Source: Symsagittifera roscoffensis (lineage: Eukaryota > Xenacoelomorpha > Acoela > Convolutidae). Taken from it: a DNA stretch of 64,000 nucleotides. The position numbers were made by a program, and so were the translations under genes. The stretch is taken from assembly GCF_963678635.1 (NCBI RefSeq), contig NC_087064.1, forward strand, positions 18,956,509-19,020,508, given 5' to 3'. The notes beneath the pieces are model-generated. The model was not told the DNA's origin, made no database searches, and saw nothing but the letters and a program-made list of their open reading frames with translations. Below, in pieces: positions 23,524-35,376 of this stretch; position 1 is the stretch's first letter, and the number at the start of each line of letters is the position of its first letter.

Positions 23524-24651
23524 AAGCACCTGCGCAGTGATATCACAAGTGTTTAAAATTTTGTTCACTTGTCCCAAAAGTCACGCTCTTTTTTAATCAT
23601 TTCTCTAATTTTAACTTATTCAACATAAATTGTCTGATTGAAATGGACTGTTTGAATTCACTCTTCATTCCTCTCCCTTTTCTCACGTATTTTTGCTGAA
23701 ACTTCTCATTTTGAAGTTTGCTATAAATAATTTGTTTGAATTGTCGTGGCACCGTTTTTTACACTTTCTCACTTTGTCAAGGCTATGTTTAATCGGAACA
23801 ATTATGGTTGGGATGTTGGACACAATCTACAAGAATAGTTGGAAAATTTGAGTTTTTCTTGCATGTGCATACTTTTCCGAAATGCCCTTGGTTTTTTTTC
23901 CGCATCAAAATGACAAAATTTTTCATTTTTTCTGGACATTTTTTGGACTGTGCGGAATATTACTAGTGTTTTTAAAGTTTTTATGGTCAAAAGTCTCGAA
24001 TCAAGAAATAATTTTTGTACAATTGCCCAAAACACGTGAATATTCAGTTCATGCTACTTTTACATCAAACGTTTATTATTGGATGGATCAGCTAAAACGA
24101 GCACAATTATCCACGTTATTTTGTTGAAACAAATGATTTTTGTACGTTTTTCACAAAATATTTTCAAATCAGCCTATCTCTCAGCGATAAATTGTTTTCG
24201 CCTCGCTTATTTGGCTGATGGCTCATTTTTAGGCCAACCGATCACTGTTTTGTTTTTAAAACTAAAAGCTTTGTTTTTTTTTTAAATAGTCAAATGCAAA
24301 CGTAGACATGAAATTTTTCTACATAAGGCTTTGGAGAGTGTATTTCGAGCAATATAAACGCACACCACACTTGATGCACTTGAAAATACATGTTGCATAC
24401 TATTTCATTCATACTAATTTATTACGCTTTAACAGTGTAATAGCAAATTCATTTTAGATTCCAAATATCAAATTATACAAATTGATTCAAAAATCTGTAA
24501 AACTTGTTCACTACTTTTTATTTGAGAATACTTAAATCCATTATAATTAATCAATAACCACTATTTCAAATAATGCAATCCATTTGAATACCGAAAACTC
24601 AGTTTAGTTTATGACAGCATAAAAATAAGTAAAAATAGTTTTGATTTGAAG
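23524..24651. other. No gene seen
   Basis: AT-rich sequence inside duplication copy 1. ORFs at 23802-24285 on both strands overlap and are low in information. The same DNA recurs at 30005-31132. Confidence 0.4.
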
Positions 24652-24987
24652 ATGGAAGATTCTTTTGGAAGTAGACGATTTCCACAAATGACATCTATCC
24701 CAGAAAGCCCAGATTCCGCTGAGGTAGATTCAATCGAAGATGGATTTATTGGGAAATACGAAGCACAGTATCTACAATCACTAAGGCATGCTATGCTCAC
24801 TTTTCATCAATTCCTACTGACTTCTTTTATCCCAATTCAGTGGTACAGTGGACAATTTTTTCTTCGAAGACCTGTGAATATTATTTTTCATTCGAGAAAA
24901 TTTTCAATATCCACCATGCTTTTTTATAGCAAACTTCATCATAAATCATTTTTGACGCCGTCTTTCAAGACAAAAGTAATACCATAA
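24652..24987 (+). CDS. Hypothetical protein or first exon, in duplication copy 1
   Basis: I do not recognise it. From ATG 24652 the first ~47 residues are polar with a protein-like pattern (MEDSFGSRRFPQMTSIPESP, then an acidic EVDSIEDGF stretch and EAQYLQSLRHA). The rest is hydrophobic/basic and may be read-through into an intron or 3' sequence. The ORF is preserved in the second copy (31133-31468), where the one difference I saw inside it is silent (GCT/GCC for Ala). It could be an exon of an unrecognised gene or a chance ORF. Confidence 0.3.
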   Translation: MEDSFGSRRFPQMTSIPESPDSAEVDSIEDGFIGKYEAQYLQSLRHAMLTFHQFLLTSFIPIQWYSGQFFLRRPVNIIFHSRKFSISTMLFYSKLHHKSFLTPSFKTKVIP

Positions 24988-26396
24988 GTGCTAACGCAGT
25001 AATACCGAAACTTCAAAACCCAGTCTTACGTTGAAATGTATTCGGACAATTTTTAACGACACTTTTCCACCACCAAAACTTATACCGCTGGCTCAGCAAA
25101 TGTGTTAACTAGTAGCGCTAATTTAAAAACTTAAAATAAAGGTTTGCCCTTGTTTCTTTAAAACCAAGTTATGCAAAAATGCAAGGAGAAAACTTTTGAA
25201 GTAATATCTGAAGTAATATCGGATTGAAAGATTTAAAGTCAACTTGGTCAATTCGTATGACATGGCGAGAAGTTTGGGTTGTACAGTATATACAAGTCTT
25301 TCAACAAGTCCATTTGATCTATGACCACCTACTGTAAATTAAATATTCCCTTTTTACATTTTTCGCAAAAGTTTTAAAATCGTTTGATAAAAAGCATGAC
25401 GCATGGTCGACCCTGATTTTTCTTGGAAAGCCGTGAAGATGGAGTAATCGTTCAGAAAATAATTAACTGAGTCCGCTAGTTTGCTCACAGGATCCGATCC
25501 CCACAAAACCTTAAGGTTTTACCGGTTTTTGAACATTGTTTGCAAGATTTGCCGTAGTAATAGATTTCCCTGCAAATATGCGGCCACCAGATATATTCGG
25601 CCAGGATCTTCATGCCAAACTGGCGTGGATGGGACTCATGCAACATCGGACTGAATGCGCCTCGGGCCGCAGCTGGCACCACTATTTTGTTTTCTAAGAA
25701 GATTCCATGAAGAGCAGTTAGTCTTTAGTGTGCAAGTCCTTCTCGTAGTTTTTCATGTACGATCCGTGCCTTCCAAGTAGGCGTCCTGTCTTCAATGTCG
25801 TGATTAGGTTCCATAAGAGTTTGTCGTCCTTGGTCATCATTTGAAGTAACTTCTTGGAGCAATGATTTTCCAGTATAATTGGAGAAGAAGGCAAAGATAA
25901 GTTTGCTTTGTAACGTTTCAATAAGGTCAAGTGATCGTTATTAAGTAGATCATCTTTAATTTTTAAGGCAATACTGTGTTCCTCTGGGACAATTACTAGA
26001 GGATCTGAAAATTTTGGAGTTGACGTACCCGTGGTATTCAGTCTTTTTGGAAAAAAAAATTCGTTAAGAATTTTGAAATGTAATGCTGCTTTATCCGAAA
26101 ATGAATTGGTTTTGTAATTGAAATTTGAATTATTGAACGGGAGACAGTTTGGTGTACAATTTTCCGACCTGACGTGCGAATAGTTACAAATCTTTATCGA
26201 CTTGGCAATACAAGAAATAATAGCAGCAATAACTCTAAGATTAAATGAAGCTATAGGACTGTCGGTAAGATTTCGACCAATAACATCGCTTGAATTAACC
26301 GTTCCCGACGGGAGATAAGTATTTACAATTGAAACTACAACAACCGACGGTCGTCTATGTTTACTCTATTTTTAAGGGTAAAAATTGATCAATTCG

Positions 26397-27667
26397 TTAA
26401 AACATTACCATTTTGTCAATAGATGCCACGACAAATTCTTCATCGTAGTGAGAAGGCGGTAAGGCTCTGCCAGAGGGCAACCCAGAAAGAAGATCGATAA
26501 AACCTATATCTTTAACCGGAGTAAAAAGAGCCTTGTGTTCTGTAAAAAATTCGAGATCAGAGCCATATAAATAATTTCTGAAGTGCTCGCATGCCCAAAT
26601 TACGCCTAGCAATTAAAGTTCGTGGGTTGAACTTTTTATTTCGTGGCTGTTTAAAAATCTCGAGGCAAACGCTATCGTTTTCCACTCTCTCCCTTGGAAC
26701 TGTTCAAGTTTTGTCCCTAGGCCGTTGTGTGAAGCATTTGTTTTTAGTCTTGATTTTTCTTTGACGTCGAAATGACTATTCTCGGTAATATTTACAATTT
26801 CGGATTTTAATTTTTCAAATGCAGTGGAATGACTGCTAGCCCATTGGTACACTAATTTTTTGTTATGTAGAGGTCGTAGTGGGGAGCTAAAGAGAGACAG
26901 ATTCGGAGCGAAATTAATATAATGTTTAATCGAACCGAAGAATGAACGAAGTTCGGAAATATTTTTGTTCGGGATTCGGAGGTTTTTTATAGCATCGGTT
27001 TTTCCGACCAATGGTCTTACCCCCGCTTCTGTAATTTTGATCTCGAGCCATTCTACCTTTTTCTGTGAAAATGCGCAATTCCCCCTTTTCACTGCAAAAT
27101 TATTTTTGACTTTAGTTGCCAGAATTCTTTGTACGGTTGCTTTGTGTTCTTCAATAGTGCCCTTAGAGGTGCTATGTGCATTTATTATGTCATCTATGTA
27201 ACAATTTGTACAAGGAATTCTTTTTAAAAGTGAGTCCATAACTCTTTAAGACGCGTTAGTCATATCGCCCAGTCCATAAAATCCAGTTAAAAATTTCCCA
27301 GTAGTATCTCTCCCTACAATACTAAAATTGAATTGGTTACTTGTCCTCGCGCATAACTGAAGTTGACTATACGCGTTCTTTAGATTGAGATTACTGAACC
27401 AGACCTGCCCGTAGGTCTTCTTTGACAATTGTAAGTCTACATTATCAATCAGTTCGTGGATATTGGGCATCTAGTATTTATTTTTAAAATCTGATTGTTC
27501 AGTAGTTTCGAATCTAGTGCGAGTTCATTTGAGCCATCGTTCTTTCTAGTTATAATTATTGGACTTATGAAGCAATCTTTGTCGCATTTCACCATTTTTT
27601 CAAAGTGGCCTTCTTTTTCCATCTTTTTTAGTTCCTCCTTTAATCCCGATAACAAATGTAACGGCAC
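26397..27667 (-). pseudogene. RT / RNase H pseudogene, duplicate
   Basis: Same broken structure as 19915-21185, including NCYIDDIINAHS and the TNAS RNase H motif. A few substitutions differ (for example DLKNAYSQ reads NLKNAYSQ, which removes the first catalytic Asp of RT in this copy). Confidence 0.7.
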
Positions 27668-28492
27668 CCTTCTGCCGTTTGCTTGGACCGGTTAAAAAGG
27701 GGAACGGAAATGTGTAATTTTACGATCGTTTGGTATCTTTCCGATTCTACTAAACAGGGTTTTAAAATTCGCAAAAAGTTCTTTGTCAAAAATTCTAAGT
27801 AGTTTGACTCACTATTCCCCGATGGGTCGCTGACTGTACAGATCGGCACTTGACCCTTCTCCTGTTTCCTTTCAAGATTGCTGTTGCCCAGGATATTTCT
27901 TTCATGTCTTCCTGTAATGAAAAAAAAAAGATTCTCTTCGCATATCGTGGAACAGCAGTACAACTGTTTCGTACGTTTACCTACAGGTTGTATCTTCAAG
28001 TTAGGATAACGTAGTTTCAATTCATGTAATACGTTCTATTTTAAAAAACTCACTGGTCTGGCCGAATCTACAGGTATATTCATATTTACAATCATTTCCC
28101 ACCCGAGTCCTATATTCAATAGTTTTTTCGTTTCCAATCCGTTTTGGTCGTAAATTGTCCGCACGCTCAATACTGAATAGTCGTCATGGTGACTTGACCG
28201 TTTTCATTCCAGGCGTTAATGACTTCAATAGTTTCTTGGTTTTTGCTCCAGGAATCTTCCGATGGGGCGTATTTACAGTTTTCGGTATTGACAGAGTCAT
28301 TTCCAATATTTACAGATGGTCTTTTGTTCTTTGACTCTCATAATTTTGCTAATTGACCCTTATAGTTACAACTTTTTTTAAATTATATCTCTGGCCGGAC
28401 CCACATTTAGATGTCCCCTACTAAAAGGATTTCCATATTTCATGCATGAGTTGCTTCTTTCGATATTTAAGCTTGATTTCTTTTTGACATAA

Positions 28493-29303
28493 TTATTTCC
28501 CGTTGAATAATTTGAAGCTTGGCCTGTTGGTCGTTTTCGCCATATTCGTTAACTTCTGGTGGTTGAAGCAAACTTTTTCATTTATTAGGGCCTGGCTCAA
28601 AGCTTCAGATGGGCTGATGCTTGACGATAGTAGTTTCTGTTGGGTCTCGCGGATCTTCATATTGCAGATAAATACGTCTCTTATCCACTCTGCTTCATCA
28701 GATTCTCTGCAGTTGCACGTGCTAGCTAGATTCGTCAATGCTCCCCAGAAATGTTCGAAAGTTTCCCTATCTCTTTGTTTTCGATTTAAGAGTTTGTATC
28801 TTTTAAATGTGACGTTTGGACGTTTGGAGGTTTATCAAATGCAAGGTCCAAAAGATCCCAAAATTATTTAAAAGAGATAGATAGAGTTTCTACTCTACGT
28901 TTTTTTGAGAGAATCCCTTTTTCCCTTCATTTCCGATGGCTAAAAATAGGATTGATCTAAGCTTTTTGTCAGCTTTTGCACGTCTCAATCCTCCGAGTTT
29001 CTTTCTTTCGTCGGATATTCTTTTCTCTCCGGCGGCTTCGTAGGACTTCATAGTGGTTCTATTTCTGGCCTCCCGACTGGCTCGTTACCTTTCCGACTCA
29101 CTTCTTGTGGACTGTTCGAGGATTGGAATCTGAATTTCTGGTACCTCTGGTCCGCTTAGATTGTCGATGTCTAGATTCTCCTTTGCTATGATGGCCAATT
29201 GAAATTGGTCGCTTCAGTGGGTCCAGGAATGTGGTGCTTCCATAGTGTGGTTCTGCCAGAATGCAGGAATTCCCCGCAGGTTCGATACGTTTGACTGCGC
29301 CAT
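28493..29303 (-). pseudogene. gag pseudogene, duplicate
   Basis: Copy of 22012-22822 with identical lesions and start context at the LTR/primer-binding-site junction. Confidence 0.6.
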
Positions 29304-29518
29304 AATTAAGTATTCTAATGTTAAGCCTGAATATGTACAAGTATGTACATTAACTAATGAATTAAAAGAATAAAATGAGTAAGAAAGAATTAAGATGTCT
29401 ATTCTAACCACAGCATTAAACAGTAAATGATCGACCGACGGTCGATATGAAGCATAAGTAGTAGGTATTTTATTAATGGCAAGGTCAATTGATTAATTAA
29501 AATGAACATTTCGCAACA
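29303..29518 (-). repeat. LTR copy inside duplication copy 2
   Basis: Nearly identical to 22822-23037 (two differences seen by eye), unlike the left LTR at 16855, in agreement with segmental duplication. Confidence 0.75.
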
Positions 29519-30004
29519 GTTCAGACTGCTTTTTAAGGTCCCTGGAGCAGTAATAACAAGAAAAAATTTTATATATAAAAAAAACTATATATATTTCGTT
29601 CAAATGTGAGTTTTTTTTGTAAAAACACCCTCCCCCCGCATGCCAAACAAAGTTTTAAATGGATAGATTTCGCTCTTTGTAACACATCAATTATGTCAAA
29701 AAAACTTCTTTCAACCAATTTGGAACGATTTCTAAGACGGATTAAATCTCTGCTTACGCGTTAATAGCGCGAAATATATTCCAAACTGGCTAAAATTGCA
29801 AATTCAAACCCCCATAACTTTAGGAAAAATGATCACAGGTGAAATATCTTTTCAAATTAAAGCTCAGGACTTAAATACCTTTCGAATGCTTTAAAACAAA
29901 TTTTGTCAAAAATGACTAGCTAAATAGTCGAAATTTGTCAGAAGAAAAAAAACGCACCCCGAGCACAAATATTCCATTACTTTCGTTACGAAAGTCGGAA
30001 CAAT
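29519..30004 (-). mobile_element. Helentron-like element, duplicate right part
   Basis: Copy of 23038-23523, again cut at GTTCAGACTGC where the LTR adjoins and ending in the CTTTCG-TTA-CGAAAG hairpin plus GTCGGAACAA. Confidence 0.75.
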
Positions 30005-31132
30005 AAGCACCTGCGCAGTGATATCACAAGTGTTTAAAATTTTGTTCACTTGTCCCAAAAGTCACGCTCTTTTTTAATCATTTCTCTAATTTTAACTTAT
30101 TCAACATAAATTGTCTGATTGAAATGGACTGTTTGAATTCACTCTTCATTCCTCTCCCTTTTCTCACGTATTTTTGCTGAAACTTCTCATTTTGAAGTTT
30201 GCTATAAATAATTTGTTTGAATTGTCGTGGCACCGTTTTTTACACTTTCTCACTTTGTCAAGGCTATGTTCAATCGGAACAATTATGGTTGGGATGTTGG
30301 ACACAATCTACAAGAATAGTTGGAAAATTTGAGTTTTTCTTGCATGTGCATACTTTTCCGAAATGCCCTTGGTTTTTTTTCCGCATCAAAATGACAAAAT
30401 TTTTCATTTTTTCTGGACATTTTTTGGACTGTGCGGAATATTACTAGTGTTTTTAAAGTTTTTATGGTCAAAAGTCTCGAATCAAGAAATAATTTTTGTA
30501 CAATTGCCCAAAACACGTGAATATTCAGTTCATGCTACTTTTACATCAAACGTTTATTATTGGATGGATCAGCTAAAACGAGCACAATTATCCACGTTAT
30601 TTTGTTGAAACAAATGATTTTTGTACGTTTTTCACAAAATATTTTCAAATCAGCCTATCTCTCAGCGATAAATTGTTTTCGCCTCGCTTATTTGGCTGAT
30701 GGCTCATTTTTAGGCCAACCGATCACTGTTTTGTTTTTAAAACTAAAAGCTTTGTTTTTTTTTTTAATAGTCAAATGCAAACGTAGACATGAAATTTTTC
30801 TACATAAGGCTTTGGAGATTGTATTTCGAGCAATATAAACGCACACCACACTTGATGCACTTGAAAATACATGTTGCATACTATTTCATTCATACTAATT
30901 TATTACGCTTTAACAGTGTAATAGCAAATTCATTTTAGATTCCAAATATCAAATTATACAAATTGATTCAAAAATCTGTAAAACTTGTTCACTACTTTTT
31001 ATTTGAGAATACTTAAATCCATTATAATTAATCAATAACCACTATTTCAAATAATGCAATCCATTTGAATACCGAAAACTCAGTTTAGTTTATGACAGCA
31101 TAAAAATAAGAAAAAATAGTTTTGATTTGAAG

Positions 31133-31468
31133 ATGGAAGATTCTTTTGGAAGTAGACGATTTCCACAAATGACATCTATCCCAGAAAGCCCAGATTCCGC
31201 CGAGGTAGATTCAATCGAAGATGGATTTATTGGGAAATACGAAGCACAGTATCTACAATCACTAAGGCATGCTATGCTCACTTTTCATCAATTCCTACTG
31301 ACTTCTTTTATCCCAATTCAGTGGTACAGTGGACAATTTTTTCTTCGAAGACCTGTGAATATTATTTTTCATTCGAGAAAATTTTCAATATCCACCATGC
31401 TTTTTTATAGCAAACTTCATCATAAATCATTTTTGACGCCGTCTTTCAAGACAAAAGTAATACCATAA
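31133..31468 (+). CDS. Hypothetical protein or first exon, in duplication copy 2
   Basis: Duplicate of the ORF at 24652-24987, with the same length and predicted protein. The same reservations apply. Confidence 0.3.
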   Translation: MEDSFGSRRFPQMTSIPESPDSAEVDSIEDGFIGKYEAQYLQSLRHAMLTFHQFLLTSFIPIQWYSGQFFLRRPVNIIFHSRKFSISTMLFYSKLHHKSFLTPSFKTKVIP

Positions 31469-31692
31469 GTGCTAACGCAGTAATACCGAAACTTCAAAAC
31501 CCAGTCTTACGTTGAAATGTATTCGGACAATTTTTAACGACACTTTTCCACCACCAAAACTTATACCGCTGGCTCAGCAAATGTGTTAACTAGTAGCGCT
31601 AATTTAAAAACTTAAAATAAAGGTTTGCCCCTGTTTCTTTAAAACCAAGTTATGCAAAAATGCAAGGAGAAAACTTTTGAAGTAATATCTGA

Positions 31693-32185
31693 GCTTCAAA
31701 ATGTTTTAGAAACTTGAAACAATATCATAGCTCCAAAAGTTTGCAAAAAAATGTTTTTTTTTAATAACATTTGTGTTTCGTTCTTCATATCCCAACTCGC
31801 GTTTTCAAATTACGCTGCGTTTGGCATGTGATGATGTATATAATCAGGGCCGTAATTCAAAATATAATTAGGGCCGTAATTGAAATGGATTTATTTTGTT
31901 GCTTACTCTTTAATTGGATGATTTATTTTGTGCGTTAATTATCTCGATTTGATTAAATGTGTCCAAATAGTCCTAAACTCAATCCCCCATATTTCAAGAA
32001 CAGTTAATTAGTGGTGAATTGCTTTTTGACTTTAAGCCTTAGGACATTGATTTTTTTAGATGGTCTAAAACTAAAACGGTTTTCATAATAACGACATTAA
32101 AACAAAAATACCGAAGCTCAATTTCAACTGATGGTCTAGAATAGATGGTTTAAAAGGGTTTTCATAAAAACGATATTAAAACAAA
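31693..32185. other. No gene seen
   Basis: Unique AT-rich DNA to the right of the tandem duplication. Two short imperfect repeats of GGTCTAAAACTAAAACGGTTTT-like sequence (about 32055-32090 and 32140-32165) precede the next Helentron-like element; a related block follows at 46620-46760. Confidence 0.35.
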
Positions 32186-32684
32186 CAAGACTGCTCGTAT
32201 CAGGGCGAAGCCCTGAATGTTCCGATCGCCTTTTAAAGTTCATGGAAAAACAATAACATAAATATCATTAACAAATTAAATGTAATAAAAAAATGAAATT
32301 TTTCTTTTAAATTTGAAATTTTTTAATGAAAATAATCACCCCACACGCCATAAAAAACTAAGAAAGAAAGATTTCGCTCCTTGTAACAAATCAATATTGG
32401 CAAATAAGCTTATTTTAATCAATTTGGAACGATTTCTAAGATGGATTAAATCTCCGCGCGTTAATTGTCAAAAATTGGCCAAAATGGCAATCTTTCAACC
32501 CCCAAAACTTTACAAAAAATGATCACAGGTGAAATCTCTTTTCAAATTTAAGCTCAGGACAACAATAGTTTTTGATTGATATAACAAAATTCCGTCAAAA
32601 ATGGCTAGTTGAAATTTGTCTAAAGAAAAAAAAACCCACCCGAGCACAAATATTCCGTTACTTTCGTTACGAAAGTCGGAACAA
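32186..32684 (-). mobile_element. Helentron-like non-autonomous element, near-complete
   Basis: On the - strand it starts TTGTTCCGACTTTCG (5' terminal inverted repeat GTTCCGACT plus the CTTTCG/CGAAAG hairpin). It ends with the inverted partner of that repeat, altered here to GATCGGAACATTC, then the hairpin TCAGGGC-TTC-GCCCTGA and ATACGAGCAGTCTTG. About 500 bp, no coding capacity. Confidence 0.75.
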
Positions 32685-33545
32685 CAGTACCAAACAAGCT
32701 GATTATAAAACTAAGCAAAATTTTGGCAAGAATGCTCAGGGTAGTTTTGCGGGTAGAACTCGAAACCAAGAAGGAAAGGCTATGGTGCGGTTTCTAGAAC
32801 AAAATTTTTTTCTTTCAAATTTTTGGCGTAAAATTCAGTCTATATTTCAATCCCTTATGATGGAGAGATCGAATGATGGAAAACTAACATCAGCCAATCA
32901 GAAATAATTATTCAAAAATCTGAAAAAAATTGCTAAAACTTCATATTCAGAAAAATAATAAAACTACCGAGAGCAAATTAAGCAGACAACTAGGATACTT
33001 AAAGGATAACTAATTCTAGAAAACAGAAATTAGCCCGCGCAGTATTTATAATGCATATAAAAGCTGACTTTCTTGTTTTAAACCAACACAGATAAAAAGT
33101 AGACCAAAGAGTTGTGACAAGCTAGATTAAAAACACTGGCCAATCAGAGTTTTAAAGGCTTTTTAGGAAAAAAATGTCGGTAGTTATGAACAATAGTTGC
33201 CCAAACAGCGCTGAGATTCATCTTTTTTATGATAGCCGGTTTTTTTTTCAGTGTGCTTATACACAACCATATTTTACAAAGTAAAACTTTCATATTATGT
33301 AGGGTATCTTAAAAAATGTACTCAGAAAAAAGTTATACGAAATCAATAGTTTTTTTTGAACAAAAAATATTTGGTGTTTTCGTCTTTTGCCGCAAAATTT
33401 GCCCAAACTGTCAAAGGATGCCGTCAATTAATTATAGAAGCTCCTCCAAAGTCAGTCCTGGACCTAATTGACGACATACTTGGACGACTTGGGGCAAATA
33501 TTGCAAAACCAAAATTTTTTGTTTTCTGTTGCTTTTTAATTGACT
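32685..33545. other. No gene seen
   Basis: ORFs of up to 111 codons overlap the repeat end and are basic and low in information. The ORF 33356-33547 has a protein-like middle (APPKSVLDLIDDILGRLGAN) but no recognisable family and no splice context I could confirm. Confidence 0.35.
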
Positions 33546-33954
33546 AAAATTGATTTTTTTCATCAAACTTTTTTCTTCGTTTTTCTATTAAAGCTGCGAA
33601 TGAAATTACAGTGCTGAATAAATTTACGGTTATAGTAATTAAAATATCAAACGTTAAGAAAACATTTTCCTGAGATTTTTTTGGTTTTGAAACTTTCTCG
33701 CTTGAAATTGTCCTATTTTTGGGAGTTATTAGATAGCCCCAACTTTAAACTGATCAAATGTTGCTCTTAAAGAATGCTACGTTTTCTGGCTATACCTATT
33801 TTAATGGTGCAATGCGATATGTTAAAATTACAGTCCGCACCGCATATAGTCAGTATAAAAGTTTCTAAGCATCTAAAATCATTTATCCACGAGGGAAAGG
33901 ACCAACATACGAGCTGTACAGCTCATCACGGCGAACCGCTGTTGAGCCTGCTCT

Positions 33955-34047
33955 CACCCTTAAGCAACGAGCACAGATCATGGTGGGCTTCGAACATCCT
34001 ACCTTTCGATTGAGAGCCGAGACACAACCACTTCACCACCGCTCCCC
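33955..34047 (-). repeat. tRNA-derived SINE-like head
   Basis: On the - strand GTGGTGAAGTGGTTGTG (A-box-like, 34023-34039) is followed by ATGTTCGAAGCCC (B-box-like, about 33983-33996) at tRNA-gene spacing. Non-tRNA sequence containing the palindrome GAGCTGTACAGCTC (33911-33924) follows, the usual composite layout of a SINE. Confidence 0.45.
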
Positions 34048-34179
34048 TTGGAAAAAGTTGCAAAAATTGGAACAGACAGAATTAATTAGAAAGAGCAATC
34101 TTTAAATTTTGGGAAATTTTAAATCACAAATTACAATTATTATGTGACCTCGAGGAATACTTTCCTTGTCGACCAAAAC

Positions 34180-34280
34180 TTCTTATCATACAATTTCCAT
34201 ACATGAATAACTGCCAAGCATACAATTCCATAGGTACAGAAAACCTGCATGAAATTTCTATGATAAGCATTTTTCCATTA
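34180..34280. mobile_element. Small foldback element
   Basis: CTTATCATACAATTTCCATACATG on the left is mirrored by CATGAAATTTCTATGATAAG on the right with an imperfect inner part. The TTATCATACAA/CATACATG wording is shared with the duplicated foldback unit at 54731-54916, so they are probably one family. No target duplication was established. Confidence 0.45.
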
Positions 34281-34306
34281 ATGAAACTTGTATGATCTGC
34301 ATTTTT

Positions 34307-34814
34307 TGTTCCGACTTTCGATACGAAAGTAACGGAATATTTGCGCTCGGGGTGGGTTTTTTTTCAGACTAATTTCGACTTTTTAACTAGCCATTTTTGA
34401 CGGGATTTTGTTAAATCAATCAAAAGCTATTGTTGTCCTGGGCTTAAATTTGAAAAGAGATTTCACCTGTGATCATTTTTTGTAAAGTTTTAGGGGTTTA
34501 AAGATTGCCATTTTGGTCAATTTATGACAATTAACGCGCGGAGATTTAATCCATCTTATAAATCGTTCTAAATTGATTGAAATAAACTTATTTGCCATAA
34601 TTGATTTGTTACAAGGAGCGAAATCTATTCTTTCATAGTTTATATGGCGTGTGGGGTGATCATTTTCATTTAAAAAATTCAAATTTCAAAAAAAAACTTT
34701 TTTCGTTTTTTTTTATTACGTTTAATTTGTTAATGATATTTATGTTATTACTGTTCAATAAACCTTAAAAGGCAGTCGGAACATTCAGGGCTTCACCCTG
34801 ACGCGAGCAGTTTT
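34307..34814 (+). mobile_element. Helentron-like non-autonomous element, complete
   Basis: 5' end TTGTTCCGACTTTCG-ATA-CGAAAG, the conserved middle, then AGTCGGAAC (34774-34782), the hairpin TCAGGGC-TTC-ACCCTGA and CGAGCAGTTTTG. The asymmetric placement of the inverted repeat (terminal on one side, subterminal before a hairpin on the other) is the Helentron/Helitron2 signature. Confidence 0.75.
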
Positions 34815-35229
34815 GTTCATTTTTAGAATTTGCAGGTGACGAGTTTTTTTTAAATCTCAAATGGAGCAAAATTAGCTTTTAAGAACATCCCATAGGATGT
34901 GAATTCTCTAAACAGAGAAGATAACCTTAGAAAGTTTAGAGGGTTTAAGATATTGGAACCTCAACTTTCTCACTTCCTGCAGGCGACGCTCCCCGAGCAA
35001 CAATTTCCTAAACCTTGTCCAAGGAGAACCAATACCAATTGCACCACGCATAAAAAAGCTACTTAGCTGATGGGGGAAATTGTTTGATAATCGTTTTAAT
35101 CCAACACTTGACTTGATTGATAAGCATTTTCCAACTCTTTGCAATTCTGTATATGCAAAAACGAAATAAATTTGATTTCGCAAGAGAACTTTGCATAGAA
35201 TTGTCTGATTTAGAACCAAAACAAACATC

Positions 35230-35376
35230 ATGTTCTACGAGCGACGCAATACAAGGAAGCTCTGTGTGAACTTCCAACCCTCTTCCGATGAGGAGGGGCA
35301 AAAATCAACCCCCAAGCAGGAGGAAGGGGAGGGGGCTAATAAGGGAAGAAGACGGATGTCCCAACAGGATAGCAAG
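35230..35376 (+). CDS. TRPM gene, probable exon 1 (start exon)
   Basis: ATG at 35230 opens 49 codons that are highly polar (PSSDEEGQKSTPKQEEGEG and then RRRMSQQDSK) and end at AGCAAG|GTTTGC. An in-frame TGA lies shortly upstream. The phase (0) fits exon 2. Composition is protein-like while the surroundings are AT-rich. It lacks the W-I-x-x-x-F-x-x-R-x-C wording often seen in TRPM N-termini, so another first exon is possible. Confidence 0.4.

Larger units (their letters stand above)
18737..25211. repeat. Tandem duplication, copy 1 (6.48-kb unit)
   Basis: This segment recurs head to tail at 25219-31692 with an offset of 6,482 bp (6,481 after an A-run difference near 21450/27930). I counted about 20 single-base differences, so identity exceeds 99.5%. 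The unit contains most of Gypsy element 1 with its 5' LTR, the rest of the split Helentron-like element and a hypothetical ORF. At the junction AGTAATATCTGA is followed by a second AGTAATATC, a small microduplication. Confidence 0.9.
25219..29518 (-). mobile_element. Truncated duplicate of Gypsy element 1
   Basis: It contains integrase remnant (zinc module 25485-25682), RT/RNase H (26397-27667), gag (28493-29303) and one LTR (29303-29518). It carries the same stops and frameshifts as copy 1, showing that decay preceded duplication. It has no 3' LTR and no target duplication of its own, so it arose by DNA duplication and not by transposition. Confidence 0.85.
25219..31692. repeat. Tandem duplication, copy 2 (6.48-kb unit)
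   Basis: Head-to-tail copy of 18737-25211. It starts at TCGGATTGAAAG, in the middle of the Gypsy integrase, so this copy of the retrotransposon has one LTR only and lacks the tail region. It ends at AGTAATATCTGA, after which unique sequence (GCTTCAAAATG) follows. Confidence 0.9.

Noticed and set aside
33546-33720. Minus-strand open stretch ending in a hydrophobic helix and a KRRKKFDEKNQF tail
   Set aside because: Looks like a membrane-anchor exon, but no upstream exon, start or family resemblance was found, and T-rich DNA gives such peptides by chance.
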